DNA of 64,000 nucleotides from contig DATMSM010000044.1 in assembly GCA_035565355.1 (NCBI GenBank), positions 1 through 64,000 on the forward strand, given 5' to 3'. This DNA is from Ga0074130 sp035565355 (lineage in GTDB: Bacteria > Pseudomonadota > Gammaproteobacteria > Burkholderiales > Rhodocyclaceae). This document shows positions 6,676 through 16,206 of this stretch, piece by piece. Each line of letters begins with the position of its first letter. Within the stretch, counting starts at the first letter, position 1. The notes under the pieces are model-generated. The model ran no database searches. It saw nothing but the letters and a program-made list of their open reading frames with translations, and was not told where the DNA came from. The position numbers and the translations under genes were made by a program.

Positions 6676-8952
6676 ATGATTGCGCAGGAACTTGAAGTCA
6701 GCTTGCATATGGCCTTTGTCGAGGCCCGCCAGAAGCGCCACGAATTCATCACGGTGGAGCATCTGCTGCTGACCCTGATCGACAACCCTTCGGCAGCCGA
6801 GGTACTGCGCGCCTGTGCCGCCGACATCGACACGCTCCGCAAGGAGCTGACCGACTTCATCGGCGAGCACACGCCCACCGTGGGCGGTACCGAAGAAATA
6901 GAAACGCAGCCCACGCTGGGCTTCCAGCGCGTGATCCAGCGCGCCATCCTGCACGTCCAGTCCTCCGGCAAGAAGGAAGTGACCGGCGCCAATGTGCTGG
7001 TCGCCATCTTCGGCGAGAAGGACTCGCACGCCGTCTATTTCCTGCAGCGTCAGGGCATTACCCGCCTGGACGTGGTGAACTTCATCTCGCACGGCGTGAG
7101 TAAGAATCCTGCACCGGCGGGCAAGGAAGAGCCGGTCGAGGCGGAAGTCGAACCGACCGAAAAGGGCGGCGCGCTCGAGAGCTATACCACCAATCTCAAC
7201 GCCCAGGTGCTGGTCGGCAAAATCGACCCGCTGATCGGTCGTGACAAGGAACTGGAGCGGGTCATCCAGACCCTGTGCCGTCGCCGCAAGAACAATCCCT
7301 TGCTCGTCGGCGAGGCCGGCGTGGGCAAAACCGCGATCGCCGAAGGCCTGGCGCACCGCATTGTCGAGGGCAAGATTCCCGAGATTCTGCAGAACGCCGT
7401 TGTCTATTCGCTCGACATGGGCGCCCTCCTCGCCGGGACCAAGTATCGCGGCGATTTCGAGCAGCGCCTGAAGGCCGTGCTGAAGCAGCTGGCCGACAAT
7501 CCGGATGCGGTTCTTTTCATCGACGAGATCCACACCCTGATCGGCGCCGGCTCGGCATCAGGCGGCACGCTCGACGCGTCCAACCTCTTGAAGCCCGCCC
7601 TGTCTTCGGGCGCCTTGAAGTGCATCGGCGCCACCACCTACAACGAATTCCGTGGCGTGTTCGAGAAGGATCACGCGCTCTCCCGGCGCTTCCAGAAGGT
7701 CGATATCAACGAGCCGTCGGTGGATGAGACCGTATCCATCCTGCGCGGCTTGAAGTCGCGCTTTGAGGAACACCACGGCGTCAAGTATTCGGCCGCCGCG
7801 ATCTCCAGCGCCGCCGAGCTGTCGGCCAAGTACATCAACGACCGCCACTTGCCGGACAAGGCCATCGACGTCATCGACGAAGCCGGTGCTGCCCAGCGCA
7901 TCCTGCCCAAGTCCAGGCAGAAGAAGCTGATCGGCAAGGGCGAGATCGAGGACATCGTCGCCAAGATCGCGCGCATCCCGCCGCAGCATGTGTCGGCGGA
8001 CGACCGCAGCGCACTCAAGAACCTCGACCGCGACCTCAAGAATGTCGTGTTCGGCCAGGACAAGGCGATCGATGCGCTGGCCAAGGCGATCAAGATGTCG
8101 CGCTCCGGTCTTGGCAACCCACAAAAGCCGATTGGTTCCTTCCTCTTTTCCGGCCCTACCGGTGTCGGCAAAACCGAAGTGGCACGCCAACTCGCCTATT
8201 GCATGGGTATCGAGCTGATCCGCTTCGACATGTCCGAGTACATGGAGCGTCACGCCGTGTCGCGCCTGATCGGTGCGCCACCGGGCTATGTCGGTTTCGA
8301 TCAGGGCGGCCTGCTTACGGAAGCCGTCACCAAGAAGCCGCACGCCGTGCTGCTGCTCGATGAAATCGAGAAGGCGCATCCGGACATCTTCAACATCCTG
8401 TTGCAGGTCATGGACCACGGCACGTTGACCGACAACAACGGGCGCAAGGCCGACTTCCGCAATGTGGTCATCATCATGACCACCAACGCGGGCGCCGAAG
8501 CCCTGCAAAAGACCAGCATCGGCTTCACGACCAACAAGCAGGCCGGCGACGAAATGGGCGACATCAAGCGCCTGTTTACGCCCGAGTTCCGCAACCGTCT
8601 GGATGCCATCATTTCCTTCGCCGCGCTCAACGCGGAGATCATTCTGCGCGTGGTCGACAAGTTCCTGATGCAGCTGGAAGCGCAATTGCACGAGAAGAAG
8701 GTCGAAGCTATCTTCACCGATGCATTGCGTGCCTGGCTGGCCGAAAAGGGTTTCGATCCGCTCATGGGCGCTCGCCCGATGTCGCGTCTGATCCAGGACA
8801 GCATCCGCTCCGCCCTTGCCGACGAGTTGCTGTTCGGCAATCTGGTGCACGGCGGCAAGGTCACCATCGACCTCGACCAGGACAGCGAGGAGGAAGGCAA
8901 GATCAAGCTGACCATAGAGGAAAAGTCGGAGCCCGCTCACGCGGAACGCTGA
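6676..8952 (+). CDS. clpA: Clp protease ATP-binding subunit ClpA
   Basis: AAA+ unfoldase that forms a hexamer on ClpP and unfolds substrates, including those brought by ClpS. The 758 residues match E. coli ClpA. An N-terminal Clp repeat domain (about 1-145) is followed by two AAA modules: the first with GEAGVGKT near residue 213 and VLFIDEIHTLIGAG near 277, the second with GPTGVGKTEVAR near 492 and AVLLLDEIEKAHPDIF near 555. The C terminus is acidic and charged. The ATG overlaps nothing but follows the clpS stop without a gap, so translation is coupled. A strong terminator follows. Confidence 0.98.
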   Translation: MIAQELEVSLHMAFVEARQKRHEFITVEHLLLTLIDNPSAAEVLRACAADIDTLRKELTDFIGEHTPTVGGTEEIETQPTLGFQRVIQRAILHVQSSGKKEVTGANVLVAIFGEKDSHAVYFLQRQGITRLDVVNFISHGVSKNPAPAGKEEPVEAEVEPTEKGGALESYTTNLNAQVLVGKIDPLIGRDKELERVIQTLCRRRKNNPLLVGEAGVGKTAIAEGLAHRIVEGKIPEILQNAVVYSLDMGALLAGTKYRGDFEQRLKAVLKQLADNPDAVLFIDEIHTLIGAGSASGGTLDASNLLKPALSSGALKCIGATTYNEFRGVFEKDHALSRRFQKVDINEPSVDETVSILRGLKSRFEEHHGVKYSAAAISSAAELSAKYINDRHLPDKAIDVIDEAGAAQRILPKSRQKKLIGKGEIEDIVAKIARIPPQHVSADDRSALKNLDRDLKNVVFGQDKAIDALAKAIKMSRSGLGNPQKPIGSFLFSGPTGVGKTEVARQLAYCMGIELIRFDMSEYMERHAVSRLIGAPPGYVGFDQGGLLTEAVTKKPHAVLLLDEIEKAHPDIFNILLQVMDHGTLTDNNGRKADFRNVVIIMTTNAGAEALQKTSIGFTTNKQAGDEMGDIKRLFTPEFRNRLDAIISFAALNAEIILRVVDKFLMQLEAQLHEKKVEAIFTDALRAWLAEKGFDPLMGARPMSRLIQDSIRSALADELLFGNLVHGGKVTIDLDQDSEEEGKIKLTIEEKSEPAHAER

Positions 8953-8974
8953 TGCCCGCTGCAGACTGCAACTA

Positions 8975-9005
8975 GAAAAAGCCGCGCACTGCGCGGCTTT
9001 TTCTT
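8975..9005 (+). terminator. terminator of clpS-clpA
   Basis: AAAAAGCCGCGC and GCGCGGCTTTTT at 8976-9003 form a GC-rich hairpin with a four-base loop and a T run, 25 bases after the clpA stop. The A run on the left lets it also serve the convergent histidine kinase gene ending at 9086. Confidence 0.88.
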
Positions 9006-9085
9006 GTCTGACTCACCCTTCCGCTGCGCTGGCCTCCCCCTGCCACTGCCCCTCCGTACGGACAGGACATTCAGCGCGGCTGAAG

Positions 9086-12000
9086 CTAAGCCGCCCCTTT
9101 GCGATAAGCGGCAACTGCCACCAGCACGCTGGCGTAATCCTGCTGTACGGCTTCGCTCCAGTCCGCAGCCGGCAGGCGGCCCTGTCGGGCAGCGGTCTCG
9201 ACGCCGCGCAAGCGGGCCACCAGGTGCGGACTGCTCAGTTGCGCAAACAGGCCGATCAGCAGATGACACTGGTCCGCGAAGCCGGTGCTGTCGCCGACGG
9301 CCAGCAGCGCCTGCAGGGTTTGCAACTGGGCCGGCGCATCCGCCAGCACCGCGTCGACGATGGCCTCAGCCAGGTGCGCATCACCGCCGCAGGTCTGCAT
9401 CAAGGCCTGAACATCGAACAGCGCCTGCGCATCCGCCGCTGTGGGTGTCGGACCTGCCGGCAACACAGCGGCAGGCCTGAGCCAGTGCAGTATCTTGTAG
9501 CGTAGCTCGTCCAGCGCGACCGGCTTAGGCAGATAGTCATCCATGCCGGCCTGCAGGCAGCGCTCGCGGTCACCGCTCAGGGCGTTTGCGGTCATGGCGA
9601 TGACCGGGATATGGCGATTGGGCTCGCCAGCGATGCCGCTGCGGATCAGGCGGGTGGCGGCAAAACCGTCCATGACTGGCATCTGGCAATCCATCAGCAC
9701 CAGATCAAAGTGCTTGCGCGCAAGCAGGCGTACGGCTTCATCGCCATTGCCGACGGCCTCCGCCTGCAGGCCGATCCGGCCGAGCATCTGCAGCGCCACC
9801 TTCTGATTGATGAGCGCGTCATCGACAACCAGAATGCGCAAGTCGCTGGCAAGCATCTCGACGGGCACCGGCACGTCACGCTGCTGCGGCAGCGCTTCCG
9901 GCAAAGGCAGGCATAGCCGGACAGTGAAGGTGGAGCCGACACCCAGCGCTGACTCGACCGTTACCCGCCCGTCCATGAGATCCACCAGGCCACGCGTAAT
10001 GGACAGGCCCAGGCCGGTACCGCCAAAGCGCCGGGTGACCGAGGAGTCGCCCTGGTAGAACGGCGCGAACAGGCCGCTGACGACATCCGGTGCCATGCCC
10101 ACGCCAGTGTCGCGCACGACGATATCAAAACAGGCACGGTGGGCGTCGACGCTCTCCACACTGACCTCGACGCTGATGCTGCCCTGCTCGGTGAACTTGA
10201 TGGCATTGCCGAGCAGGTTGACCAGCACCTGGCGCAGACGCGCCGCATCGCCACTCAAGCAGTGCGGCAGCCGCGTATCGGTGTGCAAGCGCAGATCAAT
10301 GCCGCGCGCGCGCGCCTGCGGCAGGAACATGCCCACCACGCCTGCCAGCAGCGGCCTCGGCTCGAAGGGCAGCATTTCGAGTTCCAGTTTGCCGGCTTCG
10401 ACCTTGGAGAAGTCGAGAATATCGTTGATGATGATGAGCAGCGATTCGGCGCTGGAAACGATGATCTCCGCGTACTCCTGCTGTTCGGCGTTGAGCGAGG
10501 TGCCTTGCAGCAGCTGGGCCATGCCGATCACGCCGTTCATGGGTGTGCGGATTTCATGGCTCATGGTTGCCAGGAAGGTGCTCTTGGCTCGGCTCGCCTG
10601 CTCCGCCACTTCCTTGGCCTGCAGCAGCGAGGCCTCCGCTTCCTTGAGGCGACTGATATCAAGCGCAATGCCCAGGTAGCCGGTGATCTGGCCATCGATG
10701 GCGCGCATGGTGGTCACCGACAGGGACACCCGACACTGCGAGCCGTCCTTGCGGATATAGCTCCACTCGCGCTGCTCCGAGCCGTGCACGCGCGGCAGTT
10801 CGGTGAGGGTACGGAAGCCCTGCACCGGATAAGCCAGTTGTGTGCTCAGCTCCTGCCCGCGTTGCTGCAGCTCCTGCGCATCATGAAAGGCGACCGGCGT
10901 CATGCGTCCGACCATCTCCTCGGCGCTGAAGCCCAGCAGACGTTCGGCACCGCGATTGAAGACCACGATCAAACCTTCGGTGTCCGTGGCCACAATCGAC
11001 ACCTCTGAGGCCGCATCAAGCAAGGCCTGATAACGCTGATTGAGCTCAAGCACGGCATTCTCGGCTTCATGCCGCTCGGTGATGTCATGCACGACACAAT
11101 AAAGCAGCGCCCGCCCGTCGAGACTCAGCGGGCCCACGTGCATCTCGACATCGCGCAACTGCCCGCTCTTCAGTTGGTGCTGCTGGAACACATGTCTGCG
11201 CTCTCCAGCGACGGCAGCATGCAAGATCTCATCCAGTGCCGCTGGGTCGGTATTGGCGATCGTCGCCAGCGACAGGCCGCGCATGTCCACCGCCGCAATG
11301 CCGTAGTAGCGCACCGCAGCCTCATTGGCTTCGACGATGCTAGCGTCGGCCGGATCGACAAGCAGGGCGGTGACGCCGGAATGACTGAAGATGGAACGGT
11401 AGCGTTCTTCGCTAGAGCGAAGCGATGCGGTCAGACGGTCGGCGATACGATGTGCGCGCTGCCGCGTATTGACGAAGGCCCAGGTCATGCCGAACAACAG
11501 CAGGCAGATGGTCACCATGGAACCCAGCGCCACCCAGGCCGTGTCGGCGCGCAGGCGGTTGCCGTAGCCAGGCAAGGCGGTATAGCGCAGTGTCCAGACA
11601 CGCCCCGCCAGCGCCAGGCGCGTGGTCTGATGCAGGGTTTCACCGCTGACCGGACGCGCCTGCAGGTGCAGGCTGTCGTAGAGCAAGGCGTCGGCAGAGG
11701 CGCTGTCGCCATCGAAGATTTCAAGGCGAACATCCTGAAGCTGCTGGCTGAGCAGCGACTCCATCAGCTCGTTGACGCGGAAGGCGAGAAAGATCCAGCC
11801 GCTCAGCGCCCGGCGCCTGTCCTCGACCGAATGCAGGCTTACATTGCTGCCATACACAGGGTAGAACACCAGGACGCTGGCAGCCGCCATCGCCCCGCCG
11901 TCGCCGAGCACTTGTGTCTTGCCGGAGAAGGCCGGCTCACCGGTATCGCGCGCGCGCTCCATCGGCCGCTTCAACACGGCGTCGGTCAGCATGTCGTGGC

Positions 12001-12535
12001 CGAAGATGCGGCGTGCCTCCTCGGAAAAAGGCTCCAGGAAATGCACGCTGCTGTAGTCCTTGCGTAGTTGGGGCGGCCTGAGATCAAAATCGCCGTAGCC
12101 CTCGCTCCGCACTTCGTCCACATAGGCGTCACGCCCATCGGCGGGTATCCGGCGGACGTAGGCCATGCCCTGCACGCCGCGCGGATTTTCCGCCAGATTC
12201 AGTTCCCACACATAGTGACGCCAGGCGCTGCGGCTCACTTGCTCGTTGGCGGCAAACAGGCCGGCGGCGCCGCGCAGCATGTGTTCGTTGCTGTCCATAC
12301 GCTCGCTGATACGGGCACTGATCAGGGCGATGTCGGCGTTGAACTGATCGAAACGAGCACGATCGATGCGCGCATCAATGGCCTGCCAGAGCAGGCCCAT
12401 GGCCAGCGCACAAATGACAAACGCCGCCAGCGGCGCCCAATGGCGACGCCTCACGGAGAAAGGCTCGGCCACGGCAAGCTGCTCACGGCCACTTTGCGCG
12501 TGGCCGGGTTCGACGTCTGGCCTAAAGGTCTTCAT
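9086..12535 (-). CDS. hybrid sensor histidine kinase (CHASE-PAS-PAS-HisKA-HATPase-REC-HPt)
   Basis: A 1149-residue membrane-bound hybrid sensor kinase. A first membrane segment near residues 35-55 is followed by a periplasmic CHASE domain (ENPRGVQGMAYVRR, FDLRPPQLRKDYSSVHFLEP) and a second membrane segment near 335-355. Two PAS domains follow, the second with PAC-like text. HisKA has FLATMSHEIRTPMNGVIG (about 655), and HATPase has VNLLGNAIKFTEQG, DTGVGMAPD and GGTGLGLSIT. The receiver has LRILVVDDALINQ and LVLMDCQMPVMDGFA. The C-terminal HPt-like domain keeps its histidine (DQCHLLIGLF) but lacks the usual H-x-L-K-G lysine. I chose ATG 12535 over 12607 because the extension looks non-coding. 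Ligand and target are unknown, and no response regulator gene is adjacent. Confidence 0.92.
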   Translation of the reverse strand: MKTFRPDVEPGHAQSGREQLAVAEPFSVRRRHWAPLAAFVICALAMGLLWQAIDARIDRARFDQFNADIALISARISERMDSNEHMLRGAAGLFAANEQVSRSAWRHYVWELNLAENPRGVQGMAYVRRIPADGRDAYVDEVRSEGYGDFDLRPPQLRKDYSSVHFLEPFSEEARRIFGHDMLTDAVLKRPMERARDTGEPAFSGKTQVLGDGGAMAAASVLVFYPVYGSNVSLHSVEDRRRALSGWIFLAFRVNELMESLLSQQLQDVRLEIFDGDSASADALLYDSLHLQARPVSGETLHQTTRLALAGRVWTLRYTALPGYGNRLRADTAWVALGSMVTICLLLFGMTWAFVNTRQRAHRIADRLTASLRSSEERYRSIFSHSGVTALLVDPADASIVEANEAAVRYYGIAAVDMRGLSLATIANTDPAALDEILHAAVAGERRHVFQQHQLKSGQLRDVEMHVGPLSLDGRALLYCVVHDITERHEAENAVLELNQRYQALLDAASEVSIVATDTEGLIVVFNRGAERLLGFSAEEMVGRMTPVAFHDAQELQQRGQELSTQLAYPVQGFRTLTELPRVHGSEQREWSYIRKDGSQCRVSLSVTTMRAIDGQITGYLGIALDISRLKEAEASLLQAKEVAEQASRAKSTFLATMSHEIRTPMNGVIGMAQLLQGTSLNAEQQEYAEIIVSSAESLLIIINDILDFSKVEAGKLELEMLPFEPRPLLAGVVGMFLPQARARGIDLRLHTDTRLPHCLSGDAARLRQVLVNLLGNAIKFTEQGSISVEVSVESVDAHRACFDIVVRDTGVGMAPDVVSGLFAPFYQGDSSVTRRFGGTGLGLSITRGLVDLMDGRVTVESALGVGSTFTVRLCLPLPEALPQQRDVPVPVEMLASDLRILVVDDALINQKVALQMLGRIGLQAEAVGNGDEAVRLLARKHFDLVLMDCQMPVMDGFAATRLIRSGIAGEPNRHIPVIAMTANALSGDRERCLQAGMDDYLPKPVALDELRYKILHWLRPAAVLPAGPTPTAADAQALFDVQALMQTCGGDAHLAEAIVDAVLADAPAQLQTLQALLAVGDSTGFADQCHLLIGLFAQLSSPHLVARLRGVETAARQGRLPAADWSEAVQQDYASVLVAVAAYRKGAA

Positions 12536-12624
12536 GCCGATATCGTACCCATATTCGCGCGGCAGCGGCCGGGGCTGGGCGATAATGCACGTCGTAGCAA
12601 CCCGCATCCCGATATGATTCAGGC

Positions 12625-14103
12625 ATGGAAATCGAATTCAAACTCAGCTGCACGCCCGATACCGCACAGGCATTGGGCCGGCACCTGACCCGGCTGACCG
12701 GTGCCGCGCCGCACAAGCTGCAACTGCAGAACACCTATTACGACACCCCGAATCAGGACCTGCGGGCGCAGGGCATAGCCCTACGCATCCGCAAACAGGG
12801 CCGCCTCAAACTACAGACGGTCAAGTGCGCCGGCATCGTCAGCGGCGGGCTCAGCAGCCGGCCGGAGTGGGAAACTCCCTATAGCGGCCGCTTCGACTTC
12901 AATGCCGTCGATGTCGCCGAGGTACGCGATACGCTCGAAACCCTGGCGCACCTGCCAGGTTACCGCGCCACGCTGGACACCGACTTCAGCCGCCATGTCT
13001 GGCATTGGCGCCCAGAGGCAGACACCGATATCGAGATTGTCATCGATCGCGGCCGTATCGTCGCCGGCGCGCGCGAGGAAGCCATCTGCGAGATTGAGCT
13101 TGAGCTTGTCAGCGGCGAGCCCGCGCGACTGCTGGATCTGGTCGCTCTGCTGGGTACCGTGGCGCCGCTGTTTCCCGCGCCGCTGTCCAAGGCCACGCGC
13201 GGCAGCCGCCTGCTCTCCACTCCGCCCCCGCCCGCCCCTGTAACGGCAAGCCATGCGCAGCACTGTCACGCTGCCTTCAATGCGCTGGCTCAGGCCTGCC
13301 TCGACCATATCAGCATCAACCTGCCTGCCAACTGCACCTATTTCTCCGACGACAACCTGCACCAGGTACGCGTCGGGCTGCGCCATCTGCGCGCCCTGCT
13401 GCAGATGTTCCGCCCCCTGATGCGGGACGGCTGGCCGCGCAAGGCCATCGCAGATGGCGCGCGCCACCACATGCAGGCCCTGGCTCACTCACGCGAGCTG
13501 CATGTGCTCCTGCATGAAGTCGTGACGCCGGCTGCAAACACGCTGGAGCCGCGTGCCGAACAGGCCTTGCGCAAGCAGCTCGACGCCATGCACAAGCGCG
13601 CCTTCGCCGCGGCCGAAACGCATCTGCTGACACAGACGTTTTCGACCTGGCTGCTGCATACCAGCCTGGCCCTGTACGCCCGCCCCCTGCGTCACAAGGC
13701 CGGTGCCCAGGCCTGGTCCCCCCAGGCACACGCGCTGGTCAGCAAGCGACTCACCGCCTATAACAAGCGGCTGAAACGCACCCAGCCCCGGCCCACGTCT
13801 CTGCACGCGCTACGCAAGCACGGCAAGCATCTGCGCTACCAGTTGGCGGTAAGCGCGCTGCATCCCGCTGCCGGCAAGGCCCTCGCACAACTGCAGGAAA
13901 CCCTGGGCGGGCTCAACGATCTGCATGTCGCGGGTGACATCTTCGGACGCCTGCCGGCCACCCATGCGGATAGCATTGCGGACATCGCAAAATACCACCT
14001 GCCCCGCCATACCAAACTGCAGCTGCGCGCGGCAGACCAGCTCAAGCAACTGCGGCGCACATTGCACAAGCTGCCAGCCAAATCCGGGAAAAACCGCATA
14101 TGA
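12625..14103 (+). CDS. CYTH and CHAD domain protein (inorganic triphosphatase type)
   Basis: A 492-residue protein with an N-terminal CYTH domain, a tunnel-shaped triphosphate hydrolase fold, and a C-terminal CHAD domain, a histidine-rich helical domain known to bind polyphosphate. The CYTH signature ExExK is MEIEFKL at the N terminus, with TYYDTPNQDL, ALRIRKQG and CEIELELVSG following. The CHAD part (about 215-490) has HQVRVGLRHLRALLQMF and LRKHGKHLRYQL. The architecture is that of E. coli YgiF, an inorganic triphosphatase. The gene is divergent to the hybrid kinase and overlaps sixA by four bases (ATGA), so the two are translationally coupled. Confidence 0.92.
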   Translation: MEIEFKLSCTPDTAQALGRHLTRLTGAAPHKLQLQNTYYDTPNQDLRAQGIALRIRKQGRLKLQTVKCAGIVSGGLSSRPEWETPYSGRFDFNAVDVAEVRDTLETLAHLPGYRATLDTDFSRHVWHWRPEADTDIEIVIDRGRIVAGAREEAICEIELELVSGEPARLLDLVALLGTVAPLFPAPLSKATRGSRLLSTPPPPAPVTASHAQHCHAAFNALAQACLDHISINLPANCTYFSDDNLHQVRVGLRHLRALLQMFRPLMRDGWPRKAIADGARHHMQALAHSRELHVLLHEVVTPAANTLEPRAEQALRKQLDAMHKRAFAAAETHLLTQTFSTWLLHTSLALYARPLRHKAGAQAWSPQAHALVSKRLTAYNKRLKRTQPRPTSLHALRKHGKHLRYQLAVSALHPAAGKALAQLQETLGGLNDLHVAGDIFGRLPATHADSIADIAKYHLPRHTKLQLRAADQLKQLRRTLHKLPAKSGKNRI

Positions 14104-14555
14104 ATCTGATCCTGTGGCGCCACGCCGAAGCAGAGGACATCGCGCCGGACCATAGCGACGTCAACCGACGCCTTACCGATCGAGGTCACAAGCAGGCGCA
14201 GAAAATGGGTGCCTGGCTGGACCAGCAGTTGCCTGCCGAGACGCGCATTCTGGTCAGCCCGGCACAGCGCACGCGCCAGACCGCCGAGGCGCTCGGGCGC
14301 AAGTTCGAAATCGAGCCGCGCCTGTTTACCGATGCCGACGTCGGCCGCTACCTGGAAGCATCGGCCTGGGGCAGCAGCGATGAAACCCGGCTTCTGGTCG
14401 GCCACCAACCCACGCTGGGCCAACTGGCGGCCCTGCTCATGTGCGGCCAGCCGCTGCCGTGGTCGGTCAAAAAAGGTGCCATCTGGTGGCTGGCCTACGA
14501 AGGCACGCGCCAGCCGGCGCGCCTCATCTGCATGCTCGACAGCAAAACCCTCTGA
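14100..14555 (+). CDS. sixA: phosphohistidine phosphatase SixA
   Basis: A 151-residue histidine-phosphatase-superfamily enzyme. The catalytic RHG-type motif is LILWRHAEAED at the N terminus, SPAQRTRQTAEAL holds the conserved arginine near residue 60, and VGHQPTLGQLA carries the second catalytic histidine. In E. coli SixA removes phosphate from histidine in phosphotransferase-system components. The start codon overlaps the stop codon of the CYTH-CHAD gene. The phosphatase gene of the HAD family follows eight bases later, so three phosphate-handling genes sit in one operon. Confidence 0.93.
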   Translation: MNLILWRHAEAEDIAPDHSDVNRRLTDRGHKQAQKMGAWLDQQLPAETRILVSPAQRTRQTAEALGRKFEIEPRLFTDADVGRYLEASAWGSSDETRLLVGHQPTLGQLAALLMCGQPLPWSVKKGAIWWLAYEGTRQPARLICMLDSKTL

Positions 14556-14563
14556 CACACTTT

Positions 14564-15229
14564 ATGCGCGATACCCTCATCTTCGATTTCGACGGCACTC
14601 TGATCGACTCGGCCCCCGGCATCCTCGCCACCTATGCCGAAGTGCTCTCCGCCGCCGGCATCACCCCGGCCGTGCCGCTGGATCAACACCTCATCGGCCC
14701 GCCGCTGCAACCCACCATGGAAAGACTGGTCGGTAATCGGCGCGATGACACCGCATTGCTGCAAGCCTTAGTTGAAGATTTCAAGCAGCGCTACGCCACC
14801 ACCGGCGTCGCCCACACACCGGCCTACCCGGGGGCGGATGACACCCTGCGCATCCTGCGGGAACAGGGTTACACCTTGTACTTGGCAACCAATAAACGCG
14901 CCGAGCCAACGCTCGCCCTGCTAGAAAAGTTTCGCTGGCAAGCGCATTTTCAGCGGGTGTATTGCATAGACTCGCCGCAACCACCCTTCGCTGACAAGAC
15001 GGCAATGCTGCAGCAACTATTACTGGAGAATGATTTGACTTCAGAACAGTGTCTGTATTTAGGTGATACTCGCGGCGACTATCTGTCGGCCACCGCCTGT
15101 AACATCGCCTTTGCGGCAGCGCTTTGGGGTTATGGCGATTGGCAAGATGCTCATGAAGCATCGGAGTTCATACGAGGCCGGTACGAGCAGTTGTCCGACT
15201 TTTGCACCGCCCTAGGAAAAAAACAGTAG
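14564..15229 (+). CDS. HAD-family phosphatase, phosphoglycolate phosphatase-like
   Basis: A 221-residue HAD hydrolase. Motif I is IFDFDGTLIDSAPG at the N terminus, motif II lies in YLATNKRAEPTL, the motif III lysine is in DKTAMLQQ, and motif IV is LYLGDTRGDYLSA. The cap-domain arrangement is that of the Gph/PGP group, which removes phosphate from 2-phosphoglycolate or similar small phosphoesters; the true substrate is not shown by the sequence. The ATG at 14564 lies eight bases after sixA. The last third looks more AT-rich than its neighbours and marks the edge of the accessory region. No terminator was found in the 32-base gap to the convergent glycosyltransferase gene. Confidence 0.85.
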   Translation: MRDTLIFDFDGTLIDSAPGILATYAEVLSAAGITPAVPLDQHLIGPPLQPTMERLVGNRRDDTALLQALVEDFKQRYATTGVAHTPAYPGADDTLRILREQGYTLYLATNKRAEPTLALLEKFRWQAHFQRVYCIDSPQPPFADKTAMLQQLLLENDLTSEQCLYLGDTRGDYLSATACNIAFAAALWGYGDWQDAHEASEFIRGRYEQLSDFCTALGKKQ

Positions 15230-15261
15230 TAACAGGACAATCGCTTCTCCGCCAACGTACA

Positions 15262-16206
15262 TCAGTCGAAATTGATTCTTTCCTGCTCAACCACGATCGG
15301 GCGCTTTTGCAGGTAGGTATGGATGGAGCCGACGTACTCGCCAAGAATGCCTATGAAAACCATTAGTACGCCGAACATGAAGAACATCCCGATCATGAGC
15401 GGCGCAATGCCCATAGGGAAGCGCTCCCAGAACAAAATCTTCGCCACTAGAAAAACCAGCGCCGCGAACAGGCTGAGCCCGCCGATCGCGAACCCGGCAA
15501 ACGCCGCAAGCCGGATGGGCACCTTCGAATGGCTAATAATGCCTAGCATAGCGATGTCATATAAAGTGTAGAAGTTATTCTTCGAGATGCCACGTAAACG
15601 ACGCGGTTGCTCGAACGGCACAGTTTTGATCTCATATCCCAACTCGCAGATAAGGCCGCGTACGAAAGGGTAAGGGTCGTCAATGGCGCGCAAATGATCG
15701 AGCACCTCTCGGTCATACAAGCCAAAGCCGGTAGAGTCGGCAACTAGCCGAATATCGGCAATTCGATTGAGAGAGCGGTAGTAGCTCTTGCGTATTGCAT
15801 GTACCCAGGCGAACCCCCCCTGGGCTACCGGCTTTGTCGCCATGACGAGCTTATAGCCCTCCTCCCAGTGTTTGATGAACTGGGGAATCATCTCGGGCGG
15901 GTCTTGCAAGTCCGAAGCGAGATAAACGGTCGCCATGCCACGTGATTGCAAAACGCCGTAGTAAGGTGACCGGATATGACCGAAGTTACGGACATTCACA
16001 ATGACCTTGACCATCGGATCAATGGCCGCCAAGCGCCTCAGCTTTTCGACGGTTCCATCCTGCGAATGATTGTCGATGAAAATGAGTTCGAAATCGTAAT
16101 CGCAGACATTGAGGATCGCTGCCTTAATGCGGGTATACAGCTCGCCGACATTGTCTTCTTCGTTGTAGCATGGAGTAACGATGCTCAAAAGTTTGCGTTC
16201 AGTCAT
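15262..16206 (-). CDS. GT2 family glycosyltransferase, GtrB/DPM1-like
   Basis: A 314-residue family 2 glycosyltransferase. The N-terminal catalytic domain has SIVTPCYNEEDNVGELY, IFIDNHSQDGT and the DxD-like YLASDLQDPPEM, and two C-terminal membrane segments lie near residues 232-255 and 268-290. This is the layout of GtrB, which loads a sugar onto undecaprenyl phosphate at the inner face of the membrane. GtrA is encoded just upstream with a four-base overlap, supporting a GtrA-GtrB pair. It is the last gene of the nine-gene sugar operon. The donor sugar may be the unusual deoxysugar made by the operon, which is an inference. Confidence 0.88.
   Translation of the reverse strand: MTERKLLSIVTPCYNEEDNVGELYTRIKAAILNVCDYDFELIFIDNHSQDGTVEKLRRLAAIDPMVKVIVNVRNFGHIRSPYYGVLQSRGMATVYLASDLQDPPEMIPQFIKHWEEGYKLVMATKPVAQGGFAWVHAIRKSYYRSLNRIADIRLVADSTGFGLYDREVLDHLRAIDDPYPFVRGLICELGYEIKTVPFEQPRRLRGISKNNFYTLYDIAMLGIISHSKVPIRLAAFAGFAIGGLSLFAALVFLVAKILFWERFPMGIAPLMIGMFFMFGVLMVFIGILGEYVGSIHTYLQKRPIVVEQERINFD

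Noticed and set aside
7558..8940. 460-codon minus-strand frame opposite clpA
   Set aside because: Antisense to conserved AAA+ sequence; its translation shows no domain.
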